Assembly: GCF_022602565.1 (NCBI RefSeq)
Contig: NZ_JALBCV010000004.1
Span: forward strand, 1 to 64,000
Direction of reading: 5' to 3'
DNA: 64,000 nt
DNA from: Rosenbergiella metrosideri
GTDB taxonomy: Bacteria; Pseudomonadota; Gammaproteobacteria; Enterobacterales; Enterobacteriaceae
A model generated the notes under the pieces. That model did no database searches. It had not been told where the DNA came from and saw only the letters and a program-made list of their open reading frames with translations. A program made the translations under genes and the position numbers. How positions within the stretch are numbered: position 1 is the first letter of the stretch; every line of letters begins with the position of its first letter. Of the stretch, positions 35,331-45,855 are shown one piece after another.

Positions 35331-37226
35331 TTAGAGCTCAATCTCGACCTGATCTCCTTGCTCCTGTAACCAATTCCGGCGATCTTCCGAACGCTTCTTC
35401 GCCAGCAGCATATCCATAACGCGCAGGGTTTCCGCCTCATCTTCCTCACTGATTGTCAGCTGTACCAAGCGACGCGTATTCGGATCAAGCGTGGTTTCAC
35501 GAAGTTGTGAAGGGTTCATCTCACCTAACCCTTTAAAACGCTGTACGCTAATTTTTCCGCGCTTACGACTGAGCTTATCAATGATCATTTCTTTTTCGTC
35601 ATCATCCAGCGCATAGTGTACTTCTTTACCTAAATCGATACGGTATAGCGGCGGCATGGCAACATAGACGTGGCCGTTACGCACTAAATTGCGGAAATGC
35701 TTAACGAACAGTGCGCATAACAATGTGGCGATATGTAATCCATCGGAGTCAGCATCTGCCAAAATACAGATTTTACCGTAACGTAGCTGGCTTAAATCCT
35801 CGCTATCGGGGTCAATACCGATTGCGACCGAGATATCATGCACTTCTTGAGATCCTAACACTTCATCGGAGGAGACCTCCCAAGTATTAAGGATTTTCCC
35901 TTTGAGCGGCATGATGGCTTGGAATTCACGTTCGCGAGCTTGTTTTGCGGATCCCCCTGCGGAATCGCCCTCAACCAGAAACAGTTCGGTCCGGGATAAA
36001 TCCTGCGCCGTACAGTCGGCTAACTTCCCAGGCAGCGCTGGGCCACTTGTGAGCTTTTTACGCACCACTTTTTTTGCTGCACGCAGGCGTCGCTGGGCGC
36101 TAGCAATCGCTAATTCTGCCAGTTGCTCGGCAATCTGTACGTTCTGGTTTAACCATAAACTGAATGCATCTTTCACAACGTTAGCAACAAAACCTGCAGA
36201 TTGGCGCGAAGACAAACGCTCTTTAGTTTGCCCAGCAAATTGAGGATCCTGCATTTTAACTGACAGCACGTAGGCGCAGCGATCCCAGATATCCTCTGCG
36301 GAAAGTTTCACTCCGCGCGGCAGAATATTCCGGTACTCACAGAAGTTACGCATCGCATCCAACAGCCCTTGGCGCAACCCATTAACGTGAGTTCCCCCTT
36401 GCATAGTCGGGATCAAATTGACATAACTTTCAGTGAGTAGCTCCCCCCCTTCAGGTAGCCAGAGTAGCGCCCAGTCAACCGCTTCCGTCTCACCAGAAAA
36501 CGAACCAACAAAAGGTTCTTCAGGTAACACTGGCAAGCCATTAACCGCTTCGCGTAAATAGTCGGTAAGACCGTCCTGATAGCACCAGCGTTGTTCGCTG
36601 TCGTTGACCTTATCTTTAAAAACAATCTCAACACCGGGACAGAGTACGGCTTTCGCTTTTAACAGATGGCTCAAACGGCTGACGGAAAATTTTGGCGTAT
36701 CGAAAAAATGACTATCAGGCCAGAAATGCACGCGTGTCCCTGTGTTACGACGGCCAACGGTACCGGTGACAGTCAGGTCTTGTACCTTATCGCCATTTTC
36801 GAAGGCCATATCGTACACTTCGCCACCACGCTTAACCGTGACTTCTACACGCGTAGAAAGGGCGTTAACGACTGAAATTCCTACACCGTGTAACCCACCG
36901 GAGAACTGATAGTTTTTATTGGAGAATTTTCCCCCGGCATGCAGACGGCAAAGAATCAGTTCTACTGCTGGCACGCCCTCTTCGGGGTGGATATCAACAG
37001 GCATTCCTCGCCCATCATCGATCACTTCCAGTGATTGATCGGCATGAAGAATGACCTCAACACGCTTAGCATGTCCCGCTAACGCTTCATCGATACTGTT
37101 ATCGATCACTTCTTGCGCTAAGTGATTCGGACGAACGGTATCGGTATACATACCGGGCCGACGTCGTACTGGCTCAAGTCCGGTGAGAACTTCGATATCG
37201 GCAGCATTATAACTTGATTGAGTCAT
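35331..37226 (-). CDS. parE: DNA topoisomerase IV subunit B ParE
   Basis: 631 aa (E. coli 630). The GHKL ATPase has EVIDNSIDEALAGHAK, VIDDGRGMPVDIH and GGLHGVGISVVNALS; the TOPRIM part has FLVEGDSAGGSAKQ and ILADADSDGLHIATL. ATG 37226 follows a GAAGA ribosome site, and an upstream start at 37247 is rejected by alignment. It is the last gene of nudF-yqiB-cpdA-yqiA-parE, 30 bases after yqiA, as in E. coli. Confidence 0.97.
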   Translation of the reverse strand: MTQSSYNAADIEVLTGLEPVRRRPGMYTDTVRPNHLAQEVIDNSIDEALAGHAKRVEVILHADQSLEVIDDGRGMPVDIHPEEGVPAVELILCRLHAGGKFSNKNYQFSGGLHGVGISVVNALSTRVEVTVKRGGEVYDMAFENGDKVQDLTVTGTVGRRNTGTRVHFWPDSHFFDTPKFSVSRLSHLLKAKAVLCPGVEIVFKDKVNDSEQRWCYQDGLTDYLREAVNGLPVLPEEPFVGSFSGETEAVDWALLWLPEGGELLTESYVNLIPTMQGGTHVNGLRQGLLDAMRNFCEYRNILPRGVKLSAEDIWDRCAYVLSVKMQDPQFAGQTKERLSSRQSAGFVANVVKDAFSLWLNQNVQIAEQLAELAIASAQRRLRAAKKVVRKKLTSGPALPGKLADCTAQDLSRTELFLVEGDSAGGSAKQAREREFQAIMPLKGKILNTWEVSSDEVLGSQEVHDISVAIGIDPDSEDLSQLRYGKICILADADSDGLHIATLLCALFVKHFRNLVRNGHVYVAMPPLYRIDLGKEVHYALDDDEKEMIIDKLSRKRGKISVQRFKGLGEMNPSQLRETTLDPNTRRLVQLTISEEDEAETLRVMDMLLAKKRSEDRRNWLQEQGDQVEIEL

Positions 37227-37256
37227 TATCTTCTTTCGTTTATACAATGTGAGTGG

Positions 37257-37838
37257 TTAACAAGGCGTTAAACCAAGAAATTCGATTATTGATGGAAAGT
37301 GACGCTCGACAGAGATAAAAGCATGGTTTCCCCCCTGTTCAATCGTTTGACGGCATGCTGAGTAGTAAGCAACGGCTTGAGTATAATCTAACACCTCATC
37401 GCCGGTTTGTTGCAGCAACCAGAGCAATTTAGGCTCAACTAACGGGGTCACTTCAAGCGTCTTTAAATCGTTTATGTGGCGTGACTCTAACACATATTTT
37501 TGCCCAGTGTATGGATTCTGGTTATCGCCTAAAAAATTCAATAATAACTCAAAGGGCCTGACTGCTGGGTTGATCACCACCGCAGGAACACCATAACGTT
37601 GTGATAACCATGTCGCATAATACCCGCCCAAGGAAGACCCTACGATTCCGATCGGACGCTGTTCACACTGCGCAAATAGCGCGTCTAAAAACGTTGCGAT
37701 ACCCTCAGGCGTTGCCGGAAGATCTGGAACCTTCAATGCGATGGTTGGCGCATTTTCTGCCAACCACTTGGCTAATAATGCTGCTTTTTCAGAGCGAGGC
37801 GAGCTATTAAAGCCATGGAGATAAAGCAAGGTTGGCAT
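37257..37838 (-). CDS. yqiA: Esterase YqiA
   Basis: A 193-residue alpha/beta hydrolase identical in size to E. coli Yqi[17 protein letters not shown] forms the oxyanion side, [15 protein letters not shown] holds the nucleophile Ser, QTGDEVLDY the Asp and GGNHAF the His. It is active on acyl-CoA and short acyl esters in E. coli; its cellular role is unclear. The ATG lies one base after the cpdA stop with AAGGG inside cpdA, so it is translationally coupled. Confidence 0.93.
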   Translation of the reverse strand: MPTLLYLHGFNSSPRSEKAALLAKWLAENAPTIALKVPDLPATPEGIATFLDALFAQCEQRPIGIVGSSLGGYYATWLSQRYGVPAVVINPAVRPFELLLNFLGDNQNPYTGQKYVLESRHINDLKTLEVTPLVEPKLLWLLQQTGDEVLDYTQAVAYYSACRQTIEQGGNHAFISVERHFPSIIEFLGLTPC

Positions 37839-37839
37839 A

Positions 37840-38664
37840 TTAATACCCTTCAGAATGAAAATCGGGCTGAAACTGTGCATCGATAAGACGTTGAACTTCT
37901 GTCACTATCTCCCCGTTCGGGCGTAACTCTAGCCAGCGCCAGCCTGGAGACTGATTATCAATAGTAAAACCGGTACATTGCGGGCGAAACTGCACGCAGG
38001 TTGAGGGCGTAGATAATACTCGTCGCCCCTGCCAGAGGTCATCCATCTCTTGGTGGATGTGGCCGCATACCACCGTCTTGGCGAGGGGATAATCTTGTAA
38101 AACCTCGGCTAATTCATGCGAATTGCGCAGGCTATGAGTATCCAACCATGTACAACCTGAAGGAATAGGATGATGATGCAGCAAAATAACGCTATGGCGC
38201 TGTGGATGCCGAGCCAATGCTTCGCTTAGCCATTGCAGCTGATAGTCACTGAGTAAGCCATGGGGAACACCATGCACCTGGCTATCGAGTAAGAGAAGCT
38301 GCCACTGATCGCCCAGCAGCACCGATTTTTGCTCACAGATGCCTTCACTTGCCAAGGTTTTGACCATCGCTGGCTGAAAATCGTGATTACCCGGTAGCCA
38401 TACACAGGGCTTCTGTAATCGACGAATACCTTTCGCAAAAGCATGATAAGCCTCTGGGCTATGATCCTGAGCGAGGTCACCCGTGGCAATAACCAAATCG
38501 AACGGACGCTGTTCAGCGATGACCGCGTCTATGACCGCTTGATAGCTTTGCCAAGTATTTACCCCCAATAGACTCTCTTGTGCAGTTTTAAAGAGATGCA
38601 TATCAGTGAGTTGTAGGAGCCGAATACTCCGGTTATCAGCGATCTCTGGCACTAAAGAATTCAC
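37840..38664 (-). CDS. cpdA: 3',5'-cyclic AMP phosphodiesterase CpdA
   Basis: 274 aa (E. coli 275). A class III binuclear metallophosphoesterase that lowers cAMP. Metal-binding motifs are QLTDMHLF (Asp, His), [29 protein letters not shown] and [11 protein letters not shown], all intact. It sits between yqiB and yqiA in the conserved operon, so any change of its expression would affect CRP-controlled genes. Confidence 0.95.
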   Translation of the reverse strand: MNSLVPEIADNRSIRLLQLTDMHLFKTAQESLLGVNTWQSYQAVIDAVIAEQRPFDLVIATGDLAQDHSPEAYHAFAKGIRRLQKPCVWLPGNHDFQPAMVKTLASEGICEQKSVLLGDQWQLLLLDSQVHGVPHGLLSDYQLQWLSEALARHPQRHSVILLHHHPIPSGCTWLDTHSLRNSHELAEVLQDYPLAKTVVCGHIHQEMDDLWQGRRVLSTPSTCVQFRPQCTGFTIDNQSPGWRWLELRPNGEIVTEVQRLIDAQFQPDFHSEGY

Positions 38665-38703
38665 TAAAACTCACCTTATGTCCATGTTGAAATCACTATT
38701 GTC

Positions 38704-39135
38704 TCACATCTCAGGCAATGGCGTCGCCATCACACCTTGCACCAAACAATAACGTAGCCATTCAGAAAGAAACTGATTAATTTGATGTTTTTCATCACGT
38801 TGATGCAGTTTCCGATTAGGGTAATCATAGCGTGCTTTGAAGCGATAGATCTGTTGTGTCGAACACACTTCTGCAACCATCGCATCATGGTATAACCGCA
38901 CCGACATTGAGGGTAATTGCCAATAACTCACAACCGGTGCGACTTGTTTAATCAGTACTCGCGTGGTGTAACGAGTAGACTCCTCGATCACCACTTGATA
39001 ATGGATGCCATTTACTTGGTAGGTCAAGGCGGCTCCCTCCACCTCTTCTCTTGGGATCAATCTCCGTAACTGCGCATAGTTAGTTTCATTTAAGCGCATC
39101 ATTTCTGGAAAATTGGGGGTGTATTGCTGTTTCAT
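38704..39135 (-). CDS. yqiB: DUF1249 protein YqiB
   Basis: 143 aa (E. coli 140). A cytoplasmic protein of unknown function with the conserved stretches [39 protein letters not shown] and [19 protein letters not shown]. The ATG overlaps the nudF stop as ATGA, which argues for the start at 39135 and for coupled translation. Always in this operon in Enterobacterales. Confidence 0.93.
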   Translation of the reverse strand: MKQQYTPNFPEMMRLNETNYAQLRRLIPREEVEGAALTYQVNGIHYQVVIEESTRYTTRVLIKQVAPVVSYWQLPSMSVRLYHDAMVAEVCSTQQIYRFKARYDYPNRKLHQRDEKHQINQFLSEWLRYCLVQGVMATPLPEM

Positions 39136-39767
39136 GGAGATAACCACTCATTACGTATTTGCTCATGATGCAGGGCAAGCCATTGGAGGGCGATAATAGA
39201 GGCTGCATTATCGATAATTCCCGACTCGACCCACTGATAAGCGAGTTCACGACTCACTACTCTGACCAGAATGTCCTCGTCCTCACTCGCTAACCCATGA
39301 TTTCCTTCTGCCTTGGTCGCGTCGACTTCACCGATAAATATCGCTAGCCTCTCACTGCTACCACCCGGGCTGGATAAATAACTGAGCACAGGTTGAGTTC
39401 GTCCGACCTCGATACCCGCCTCTTCTTGTGCTTCACGGCGCGCCACCTCCTCATCCGACTCTCCCTCCTCGCAAATCCCTGCGACTAATTCAATTAGCCA
39501 AGGAGTTTTCTTAGCATCTAATGCAGGGATACGAATTTGTTCAATTAATACAACTTCATCACGAACGGGGTCATAGGGGAGTAAAACGACGGCTTTTCCA
39601 CGCTGAAATACTTCACGCACGACAGGCTCACTCATGCCTCCAGCGTAAAGACGATGGCGAAAGCGATATTTAGTGATTGAAAAGAATCCCTTATACATGG
39701 GTTCTTGGTGCAAAATTTCAACATCTTCGCGTGTAAATTGGGTGGGAGATTTTGGCTTTTTGCACAT
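39132..39767 (-). CDS. nudF: ADP-ribose pyrophosphatase NudF
   Basis: 211 aa (E. coli 209). Hydrolyses ADP-ribose to AMP and ribose-5-phosphate. The Nudix box is complete: [20 protein letters not shown] followed by AGIEV. The preceding [19 protein letters not shown] forms the domain-swapped N-terminal part. First gene of the operon down to parE, divergent from tolC across 208 bases. Confidence 0.95.
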   Translation of the reverse strand: MCKKPKSPTQFTREDVEILHQEPMYKGFFSITKYRFRHRLYAGGMSEPVVREVFQRGKAVVLLPYDPVRDEVVLIEQIRIPALDAKKTPWLIELVAGICEEGESDEEVARREAQEEAGIEVGRTQPVLSYLSSPGGSSERLAIFIGEVDATKAEGNHGLASEDEDILVRVVSRELAYQWVESGIIDNAASIIALQWLALHHEQIRNEWLSP

Positions 39768-39975
39768 ATAATAGACCTCGGATGTAGAGTTATTCCCAAG
39801 TCCTAGGACGATTTTTACTAGAAAACTGGGCTATTAAGTCAATATTTTACGCTAACGCGCCAAGTAAGGCACGTTCAGCCAACTTATTTCATTCTGTCTG
39901 TCTGGTACAATTCGACATATTTTTTTACCTGACAACTTTATTTTTGCAATTTCGCTGCAACACAAAGGAACGCAA

Positions 39976-41475
39976 ATGAAAAAATTGCTCCCCGTACTCG
40001 TTGGTCTGAGCTTAGCTGGCTTCAGTCAATTAGGCCACGCTGAAAACTTATTACAAGTTTATCAACAAGCACGTGATACTAATCCTGATTTACGTAGTGC
40101 AGCGGCAGATCGTGATGCTGCGTTTGAAAAAATCAATGAATCTCGTAGTCCATTACTTCCACAGCTGGGATTGGGCGGCGACTATAGTTTTAATAGTGGT
40201 TCTAGGGATTATAGTGGTATACGGTCCAATACGTGGTCTGGTTCACTTCAATTAACGCAAATTATCTTCGATATGTCTAAATGGCGTGCGTTGACTCTGC
40301 AAGAGAAAACTGCAGGGATCCAAGATGTCACTTACCAAGTTGCGCAACAAGATCTTATCTTAAACACCGCGACCGCCTACTTTAATGTCCTCAATGCGAT
40401 TGATACGCTCTCTTATGTTGAAGCACAGAAACAATCGATCTACCGCGAACTTGATCAAACCACTCAACGTTTCAACGTTGGACTAGTAGCCATTACCGAT
40501 GTACAAAATGCGCGGGCGCAATACGATAGCGTATTAGCGAGTGAAGTGACGGCACGGAATGATATTGATAATAAGATGGAAGCGTTACGTCAGGTAACGG
40601 GAAATAGCTACTTCTCGCTCTCTTCACTTGATATTGGCCGTTTCAAAACGGAGAAACCTCAGCCTATCGATACCTTATTAAACAAAGCTGAAAACCATAA
40701 TTTATCGTTGCTGTCAGCTCGCCTATCGAAAGATTTAGCACGTGAGCAAATTCGCCTTTATGAAACAGGGCATATGCCAACGTTAAGCTTGAATGCCTCA
40801 ACAGGGCTCAATAATACCAAGTACCACGGCTATCGTGCTCATACCTCTACGACTACAGATGATTATATTCAAGGTAGCAACCAAGTAGGTGTCAGCTTAT
40901 CTATTCCTCTCTATTCAGGTGGTTCAGTAACCTCGCAGGTGAAGCAAGCTGAGTATAGCTTCGTAAGCTCTAGCGAGAAATTAGAAAGCGCCCACCGTTC
41001 TGCCGTACAAACGGTTCGTTCGTCATTTAACAACGTTAATGCATCCATCAGTAGTATCGATGCTTACCGCCAAGCCGTTGTCTCCGCACAAAGCTCATTG
41101 GATGCGATGGAAGCCGGTTATCAAGTTGGTACCCGTACGATTGTTGATGTGTTAGATGCGACCACGACGCTGTACAACGCTAAGCAACAACTTTCCGATG
41201 CCCGCTATGGTTATCTGATTAATCAAATCAATATCAAATATGCGTTAGGTACGCTTAACGAGCAAGATATTATCGCGTTAAACAGTAGCTTAGGAAAAGA
41301 AGTCCCAACCTCTCCTCAAGCCGTTGCACCGGATAATCCAGCACAAGATAACCGCGCCGATGGTGTAGCGCCGGTACAGACGCAACAAGCATCATTACAC
41401 TCAACAGCTCCGGTTACTCATTCATCTACTTCTGTAACCAGTACGCCTCGTACAGGTAATCCATTTCGCGGATAA
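39976..41475 (+). CDS. tolC: Outer-membrane efflux channel TolC
   Basis: 499 aa including a 22-residue signal peptide ending GHA, with the mature N-terminus ENLLQVYQQA as in E. coli (493 aa). The two structural repeats of the alpha-barrel are visible, e.g. TQIIFDMSKW and SIPLYSGGSV, each followed by a long helix, and VGTRTIVDVLDATTTLYNAK near the C-terminus. The last 60 residues are a low-complexity Ser/Thr/Gln-rich tail, as usual. TGGTACAAT about 65 bases upstream may be its -10. Confidence 0.96.
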   Translation: MKKLLPVLVGLSLAGFSQLGHAENLLQVYQQARDTNPDLRSAAADRDAAFEKINESRSPLLPQLGLGGDYSFNSGSRDYSGIRSNTWSGSLQLTQIIFDMSKWRALTLQEKTAGIQDVTYQVAQQDLILNTATAYFNVLNAIDTLSYVEAQKQSIYRELDQTTQRFNVGLVAITDVQNARAQYDSVLASEVTARNDIDNKMEALRQVTGNSYFSLSSLDIGRFKTEKPQPIDTLLNKAENHNLSLLSARLSKDLAREQIRLYETGHMPTLSLNASTGLNNTKYHGYRAHTSTTTDDYIQGSNQVGVSLSIPLYSGGSVTSQVKQAEYSFVSSSEKLESAHRSAVQTVRSSFNNVNASISSIDAYRQAVVSAQSSLDAMEAGYQVGTRTIVDVLDATTTLYNAKQQLSDARYGYLINQINIKYALGTLNEQDIIALNSSLGKEVPTSPQAVAPDNPAQDNRADGVAPVQTQQASLHSTAPVTHSSTSVTSTPRTGNPFRG

Positions 41476-41484
41476 TTAGATGAT

Positions 41485-41518
41485 AACGTTGGCAAAGTCT
41501 TCAGGATTTGCCAACGTT
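41485..41518. terminator. Convergent terminator between tolC and ygiD
   Basis: A perfect 12-bp stem (AACGTTGGCAAA arms) with a ten-base loop starts 9 bases after the tolC stop and ends 11 bases before the ygiD stop. No T-run, so termination strength is uncertain. Confidence 0.65.
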
Positions 41519-41529
41519 AGTGTGGACTT

Positions 41530-42312
41530 TTACTGCACTAAAACACTTGTCATACTAATACTGCCCATATCCATTCCACTTACCGGTACCGTTATTTGCT
41601 CATCCGCACGGGCTGCGCCCAAGATATACAGCAAAGGGAGAAAGTGTTCAGGAGTCGGATTCGCCTGAAGTGCATCCGGTAACTGCATAAAGTCGATTAA
41701 CGGATGATGGCAGTCATCTGTTTGTGAAGTTAACGCCTCTTGCACCCGTTGATCAAAATTTTCCGCCCAAGGATAGATATCTCCCTCTCTTCCCCAACGC
41801 GCCATCGCTAAATTATGTACAATATTCCCACTCGCCAGCAATAATACGCCTTCTTCGCGTAGCGGTGATAACTGTTGACCCAGCTGGTAGTGCTGCCCTG
41901 GGATTAACGCTGCATTTAAACTTAATTGCACCACAGGGATATCGGCATCAGGGTACATTTTGACTAATACCCCCCAACTGCCATGATCTAACCCCCATTG
42001 ATGGTCCAATTTTACATTCACTCCTGCAAGCTGTTGCTTAACCTTTTCCGCTAATTGTGGATCACCCGCCGCCGGGTACTGCACATCGAATAATGCTTGA
42101 GGAAACTGGCCAAAATCGTGGATCGTTCTGGGGTGACTCATCGCTGTCACTGCTGTTCCTCTAGTCATCCAATGCGCAGAAATTACCAAGATGGCTTTAG
42201 GCCGGGGCAATTGTTCCCCAAGTTGACGCCACACTTCTGTATAGCGGTTTTCTTGAATGGCATGCATGGGATTGCCATGGCCAAGGAAGAGTGCTGGCAT
42301 GCGTTGCATCAT
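41530..42312 (-). CDS. ygiD: 4,5-DOPA extradiol dioxygenase-like YgiD
   Basis: 260 aa (E. coli about 262-271). A LigB-fold Zn/Fe dioxygenase. Metal-binding and active-site segments are MPALFLGHGNPM, VISAHWMTRGT, WGLDHGSWGVLVKMYPDADIP and LASGNIVHNLAMARW. The first of two ATGs at 42312 is taken, six bases after GGGG. E. coli YgiD has DOPA dioxygenase activity in vitro, while its natural substrate is uncertain. It converges with tolC, as in E. coli. Confidence 0.92.
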   Translation of the reverse strand: MMQRMPALFLGHGNPMHAIQENRYTEVWRQLGEQLPRPKAILVISAHWMTRGTAVTAMSHPRTIHDFGQFPQALFDVQYPAAGDPQLAEKVKQQLAGVNVKLDHQWGLDHGSWGVLVKMYPDADIPVVQLSLNAALIPGQHYQLGQQLSPLREEGVLLLASGNIVHNLAMARWGREGDIYPWAENFDQRVQEALTSQTDDCHHPLIDFMQLPDALQANPTPEHFLPLLYILGAARADEQITVPVSGMDMGSISMTSVLVQ

Positions 42313-42887
42313 GATAAACCCCATATATTGTCGAATTGGCGTTAAGGATACGCTGCTCAACAGAAAACACACTTAGCGCAAGGCGATGATCATTTTCAAA
42401 AAAATTGAATATCAACTCTTACGTGGCGATGCAGTAACTCTTTTACTCACTCAAGATTGGTTTAGAATAGTTTTAACGCCATATTTGAGTCCTTTATTGC
42501 AAAAGACCCCGTGTAAAAGAGTAAAAAGGGAGTATAAACAGATTAAATTTTAAGAGATTGAAAAATATGAAAGATTAGATAAACGCTTTTATAGAAATTC
42601 CCCCTGAGTTCTCAGAAAAAATTTTTCAGTCACATGACGTTTAAAATTTACCTTTTAATTTTTCATTTTTTTATAATCGTAATGGTTTTAGCCGATGGCG
42701 GGCTCGACTACTTACTCGAACCGATAACCTATCACACTTCGTGACAAGCTATTTTACTGCGTTAACGCATTTCTAAACTGATAGCGGATATTCGCGTAAT
42801 GGTGTTATCGCGGATTGTGAAGAAGCCTACTGCCACCAACTTACGTTTTATGGTTCAAGCAATAGGCTTACCCTGTATTCTATGTGC
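42313..42887. other. Long gene-free gap between ygiD and ribB
   Basis: About 575 bases without a convincing gene. E. coli has zupT in this place, so a deletion scar is possible. It contains a small hairpin CTGAGTTCTCAG near 42603-42614 and AT-rich stretches around 42640-42680. A 55-codon frame at 42386-42553 lacks a proper ribosome site. Confidence 0.5.
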
Positions 42888-43547
42888 TTAGACCGCTTTT
42901 TGTTGGTCGTGCTGTTGGCGCCATGCCACTAAATCATCAATAGTCACGACTGGCATATTATGCTGCTTAGCAAACACAATTGCTTCTGGTGCACGCGCCA
43001 TGGTGCCATCATCATTGGTGAGCTCGCACAGTACGCCTACTGGCGCATATCCCGCAAGCCTAACCAAATCAATAGTCGCTTCAGTGTGGCCACCACGAGT
43101 GAGTACGCCGCCTTCACGCGCACGCAAAGGGAAGACGTGACCTGGTCGGTTAAGATCGCCTGGTACAGCGTTATCGGCAATAGCGGCACGCACGGTGGTT
43201 AAGCGGTCAGCCGCAGAAACGCCTGTGGTTACCCCTTGAGCCGCTTCGATGGTGACGGTAAATCCGGTACCGTAGGCACTCGAATTATTTTCTACCATCA
43301 TCGGTAGCGCCAATTGCTCACGACGTTGCTCAGTGATGCACAGGCAGACGATGCCGCTACCGTGGCGGATAGTCAGCGCCATCTGCTCCACGGTCATACT
43401 TTGTGCGGCGAAGATCATATCGGCTTCATTTTCGCGATCTTCATGATCCAAAACCATAACACCTCGGTTTTCACGAAGTGCCTGCAAGGCCGACTCTACA
43501 CGCTGTTCTGGCGTGCCGAATTCAGATAAAAGTGTGTTCTGATTCAT
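42888..43547 (-). CDS. ribB: 3,4-dihydroxy-2-butanone-4-phosphate synthase RibB
   Basis: 219 aa (E. coli 217). Makes the four-carbon riboflavin precursor from ribulose-5-phosphate. The acidic metal/substrate loop is [17 protein letters not shown], and the second site includes [20 protein letters not shown] and HTEATIDL. It is a stand-alone RibB without the fused cyclohydrolase domain. An FMN riboswitch covers its long leader. Confidence 0.97.
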   Translation of the reverse strand: MNQNTLLSEFGTPEQRVESALQALRENRGVMVLDHEDRENEADMIFAAQSMTVEQMALTIRHGSGIVCLCITEQRREQLALPMMVENNSSAYGTGFTVTIEAAQGVTTGVSAADRLTTVRAAIADNAVPGDLNRPGHVFPLRAREGGVLTRGGHTEATIDLVRLAGYAPVGVLCELTNDDGTMARAPEAIVFAKQHNMPVVTIDDLVAWRQQHDQQKAV

Positions 43548-43661
43548 GGTAAAAAATCCTATATATATTAATAAAATTACCAGAATCAGGGCATAGGAGT
43601 GACGTCGATAGACGTAGTAATACAGCAGAGATCGCAGTGATCGGAACAGTATCTTTTACCC

Positions 43662-43800
43662 TCTCCCGTCCGGACTATAACCGTCGGCCCCGGATTTACA
43701 CCGGATCTGCTGACCTTTAGCAAACTCGCTAAAGCGCTCGCGGGCTTTCAGAAAACTGATTTACCGCCGGTGGGGAATTGCGCCCCGCCCTGAGAATAAG
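43662..43800 (-). promoter_or_regulatory. FMN riboswitch (RFN element) controlling ribB
   Basis: On the minus strand the conserved elements appear in order: TTCTCAGGGCGGGGC, CCCCACCGGCGGTAA, AGCCCGCGAGCG, GATCCGGTGTAAATCCGG, GGCCGACGGTTA and AGTCCGGACGGGAGA. These form the P1-P6 junction that binds FMN. The variable P3-like arm (CGCTTTAGCGAGTTTGCTAAAG) lies between. About 114 bases of expression platform separate it from the ribB ATG. In E. coli the same region also yields the sRNA SroG. Confidence 0.96.
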
Positions 43801-43978
43801 CTTCTTCACTATATCGGCAAAATAATCAATACGCAATCGAGCACTCAGCCCCAAATTGGCTTTTCGTGTGCTGAAAATTAGGTTTCGCCTTAGCGCATTA
43901 GCGATTACACTTAAGTGACCTAAAGCCTGCACGCCAGAATTCTCAGAGTAACTCCGGCGTTAACCTCGGGAAATAATT

Positions 43979-44302
43979 ATGATTGACGCAAAAAAAATTG
44001 AACAAATCGCACGCCAAGTTCAAGACTCCTTACCTCAGGGAATTCGTAATCTTGGTGATGATGTCGAAAAGAAAATTCGCCAAGTGCTTCAAGCTCAGCT
44101 CAGCCGTATGGAGTTGGTCAATCGCGATGAGTTTGATGTACAAACTCAAGTTTTAGTGCGGACAAGAGAGAAGTTGGCTTTGTTAGAAAAGCGCCTTGAT
44201 GCACTTGAGGGCAAACACGCTGCGGGTAGCGAACCGCAAGAAGTCAGCCCAGCTGATGTGTCCAGCGAAACCCCCATCGTACCGGATGTAAAGCACGACT
44301 AA
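43979..44302 (+). CDS. ubiK: Ubiquinone biosynthesis accessory factor UbiK
   Basis: 107 aa (E. coli YqiC 96). The first 80 residues match closely ([20 protein letters not shown], then EEF-like [20 protein letters not shown]) and form an amphipathic helix plus trimeric coiled coil. The C-terminal 25 residues are longer and acidic. It binds UbiJ to support O2-dependent ubiquinone synthesis. It is divergent from ribB across the riboswitch leader. Confidence 0.93.
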   Translation: MIDAKKIEQIARQVQDSLPQGIRNLGDDVEKKIRQVLQAQLSRMELVNRDEFDVQTQVLVRTREKLALLEKRLDALEGKHAAGSEPQEVSPADVSSETPIVPDVKHD

Positions 44303-44309
44303 TTACCTT

Positions 44310-44334
44310 GACGTCGCCAATTTAAGGCGACGTC
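44310..44334. terminator. Convergent terminator between ubiK and hldE
   Basis: A perfect 9-bp stem (GACGTCGCC arms) with a seven-base loop, 7 bases after the ubiK stop and just before the hldE stop. Confidence 0.7.
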
Positions 44335-44344
44335 GTATTATCGG

Positions 44345-45769
44345 CTAATGACGATTTATCTTGTTGATAATATTGGTAGTCGATAAGCCTTCTTCGAAAT
44401 TTAGAATCCGGACTTCACCGCCATTGGCAATAACCTCTTCGCCACCAGCCACCTCTTCTGGGCGATAATCTCCACCTTTCACCAGTAAGTCAGGTAACAA
44501 TTCAGCAATCAAGCGTTGCGGTGTCTCTTCCTCAAATGGAATCACCCAATCGACCGCCCCTAATGCTCCCAACACCATCATACGGTTTTCAAGTTTATTT
44601 ATAGGACGAGTGGGTCCTTTCAGTCGAGCCGTCGAAGCATCACTATTCACCGCGACAATCAATCGGTCACCCAACTTACGGGCATGGGTTAAGTAGGAGA
44701 CATGGCCGGCATGCAGAATGTCGAAACAACCATTAGTCATCACAATTTTCTCACCACGCTTGCGTGCGGCATCCAAGGCTTTTTGAAGGGCTGATTGATC
44801 CATAATTCCGAAACCGTCTTCGGGGCGAGCATGTAAGGCATTTTCCAGTTCGATCGGCGTAACCGTCGAGGTCCCCAGTTTTCCAACCACAATCCCTGCT
44901 GCCGTATTCGCGAGGAAACTCGCCTCTTCTACTGTACAGCCATTGGCTAATGAGGCCGCTAACACGCCGATAACGGTATCGCCCGCTCCGGTGACATCAA
45001 ACACTTCCTGTGCTTGGGTAGGAAGATGAAGTGGCGCCTTATTCGGTTGTAATAGCGTCATACCTTGCTCAGAGCGTGTGACCAACAGAGCACTTAGCTG
45101 ACAACTCTCTAACAGTGCCATGCCTTTTTCGACTAGCTGTTGCTCGCTATGGCATTTTCCAACCACCGCTTCAAATTCTGACAGGTTTGGGGTTAATAAC
45201 GTTGCTCCGCGGTAACGGGTAAAATCGTTACCCTTAGGATCGATCAGGACAGGGATCCCCGCCTCTCTCGCTTGCGTAATCAGCGGCTGAATATCCGCTA
45301 ACGCCCCTTTAGCGTAGTCAGATAAGACCACCGCGCCAACATTATCGAGGGCAAGCGGCATGCGCTCGGCAATTTTCTTACTTTGTTGCAGGTCGAATGG
45401 CTCTTCAAAATCCAAGCGAATAAGTTGCTGGTTACGGGAGAGTACCCGCAATTTAGTAATGGTTGGATGGGTCGAGAGTGCCACAAATTGGCAATCGACG
45501 CCCACTTGCGTCAATGCCGTATTAAGCTGTTCAGCCGCCTCGTCTTCACCGGTTAAACCGATGATCCGTGACGCTGCGCCTAGTGAAGCAACATTCATTG
45601 CAACGTTGGCTGCGCCACCAGGACGCTGTTCCACTTCATCAACTTTGACGACAGGGACTGGGGCTTCCGGGGAAATCCGTTGTGTTGGTCCGTACCAATA
45701 GCGATCAAGCATTACATCGCCAATCACCAATACTCCTGCACGATTAAATTCAGGCAGTGAAACCTTCAT
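44345..45769 (-). CDS. hldE: Bifunctional heptose-7-P kinase/heptose-1-P adenylyltransferase HldE
   Basis: 474 aa (E. coli 477). The N-terminal ribokinase-like domain has [35 protein letters not shown] and the catalytic [11 protein letters not shown]. The C-terminal cytidylyltransferase-like domain starts [16 protein letters not shown] and ends with the STTNIINKI segment. It makes ADP-heptose for the LPS inner core. Last gene of ygiF-glnE-hldE on the minus strand, so core LPS synthesis is intact. Confidence 0.97.
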   Translation of the reverse strand: MKVSLPEFNRAGVLVIGDVMLDRYWYGPTQRISPEAPVPVVKVDEVEQRPGGAANVAMNVASLGAASRIIGLTGEDEAAEQLNTALTQVGVDCQFVALSTHPTITKLRVLSRNQQLIRLDFEEPFDLQQSKKIAERMPLALDNVGAVVLSDYAKGALADIQPLITQAREAGIPVLIDPKGNDFTRYRGATLLTPNLSEFEAVVGKCHSEQQLVEKGMALLESCQLSALLVTRSEQGMTLLQPNKAPLHLPTQAQEVFDVTGAGDTVIGVLAASLANGCTVEEASFLANTAAGIVVGKLGTSTVTPIELENALHARPEDGFGIMDQSALQKALDAARKRGEKIVMTNGCFDILHAGHVSYLTHARKLGDRLIVAVNSDASTARLKGPTRPINKLENRMMVLGALGAVDWVIPFEEETPQRLIAELLPDLLVKGGDYRPEEVAGGEEVIANGGEVRILNFEEGLSTTNIINKINRH

Positions 45770-45855
45770 GCCAGCAACTCCAAGCTCGATTTGTTTAACA
45801 TTTTCCGCCTATCATACCACAGCCCAATCAGAATGGCGGTGCTCACTGTCACGCC

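Noticed and set aside
42386-42553. 55-codon plus-strand frame in the ygiD-ribB gap
   Set aside because: The only purine-rich stretch is two bases from the ATG, the protein shows no recognisable family and the region is AT-rich, so a chance frame is more likely.
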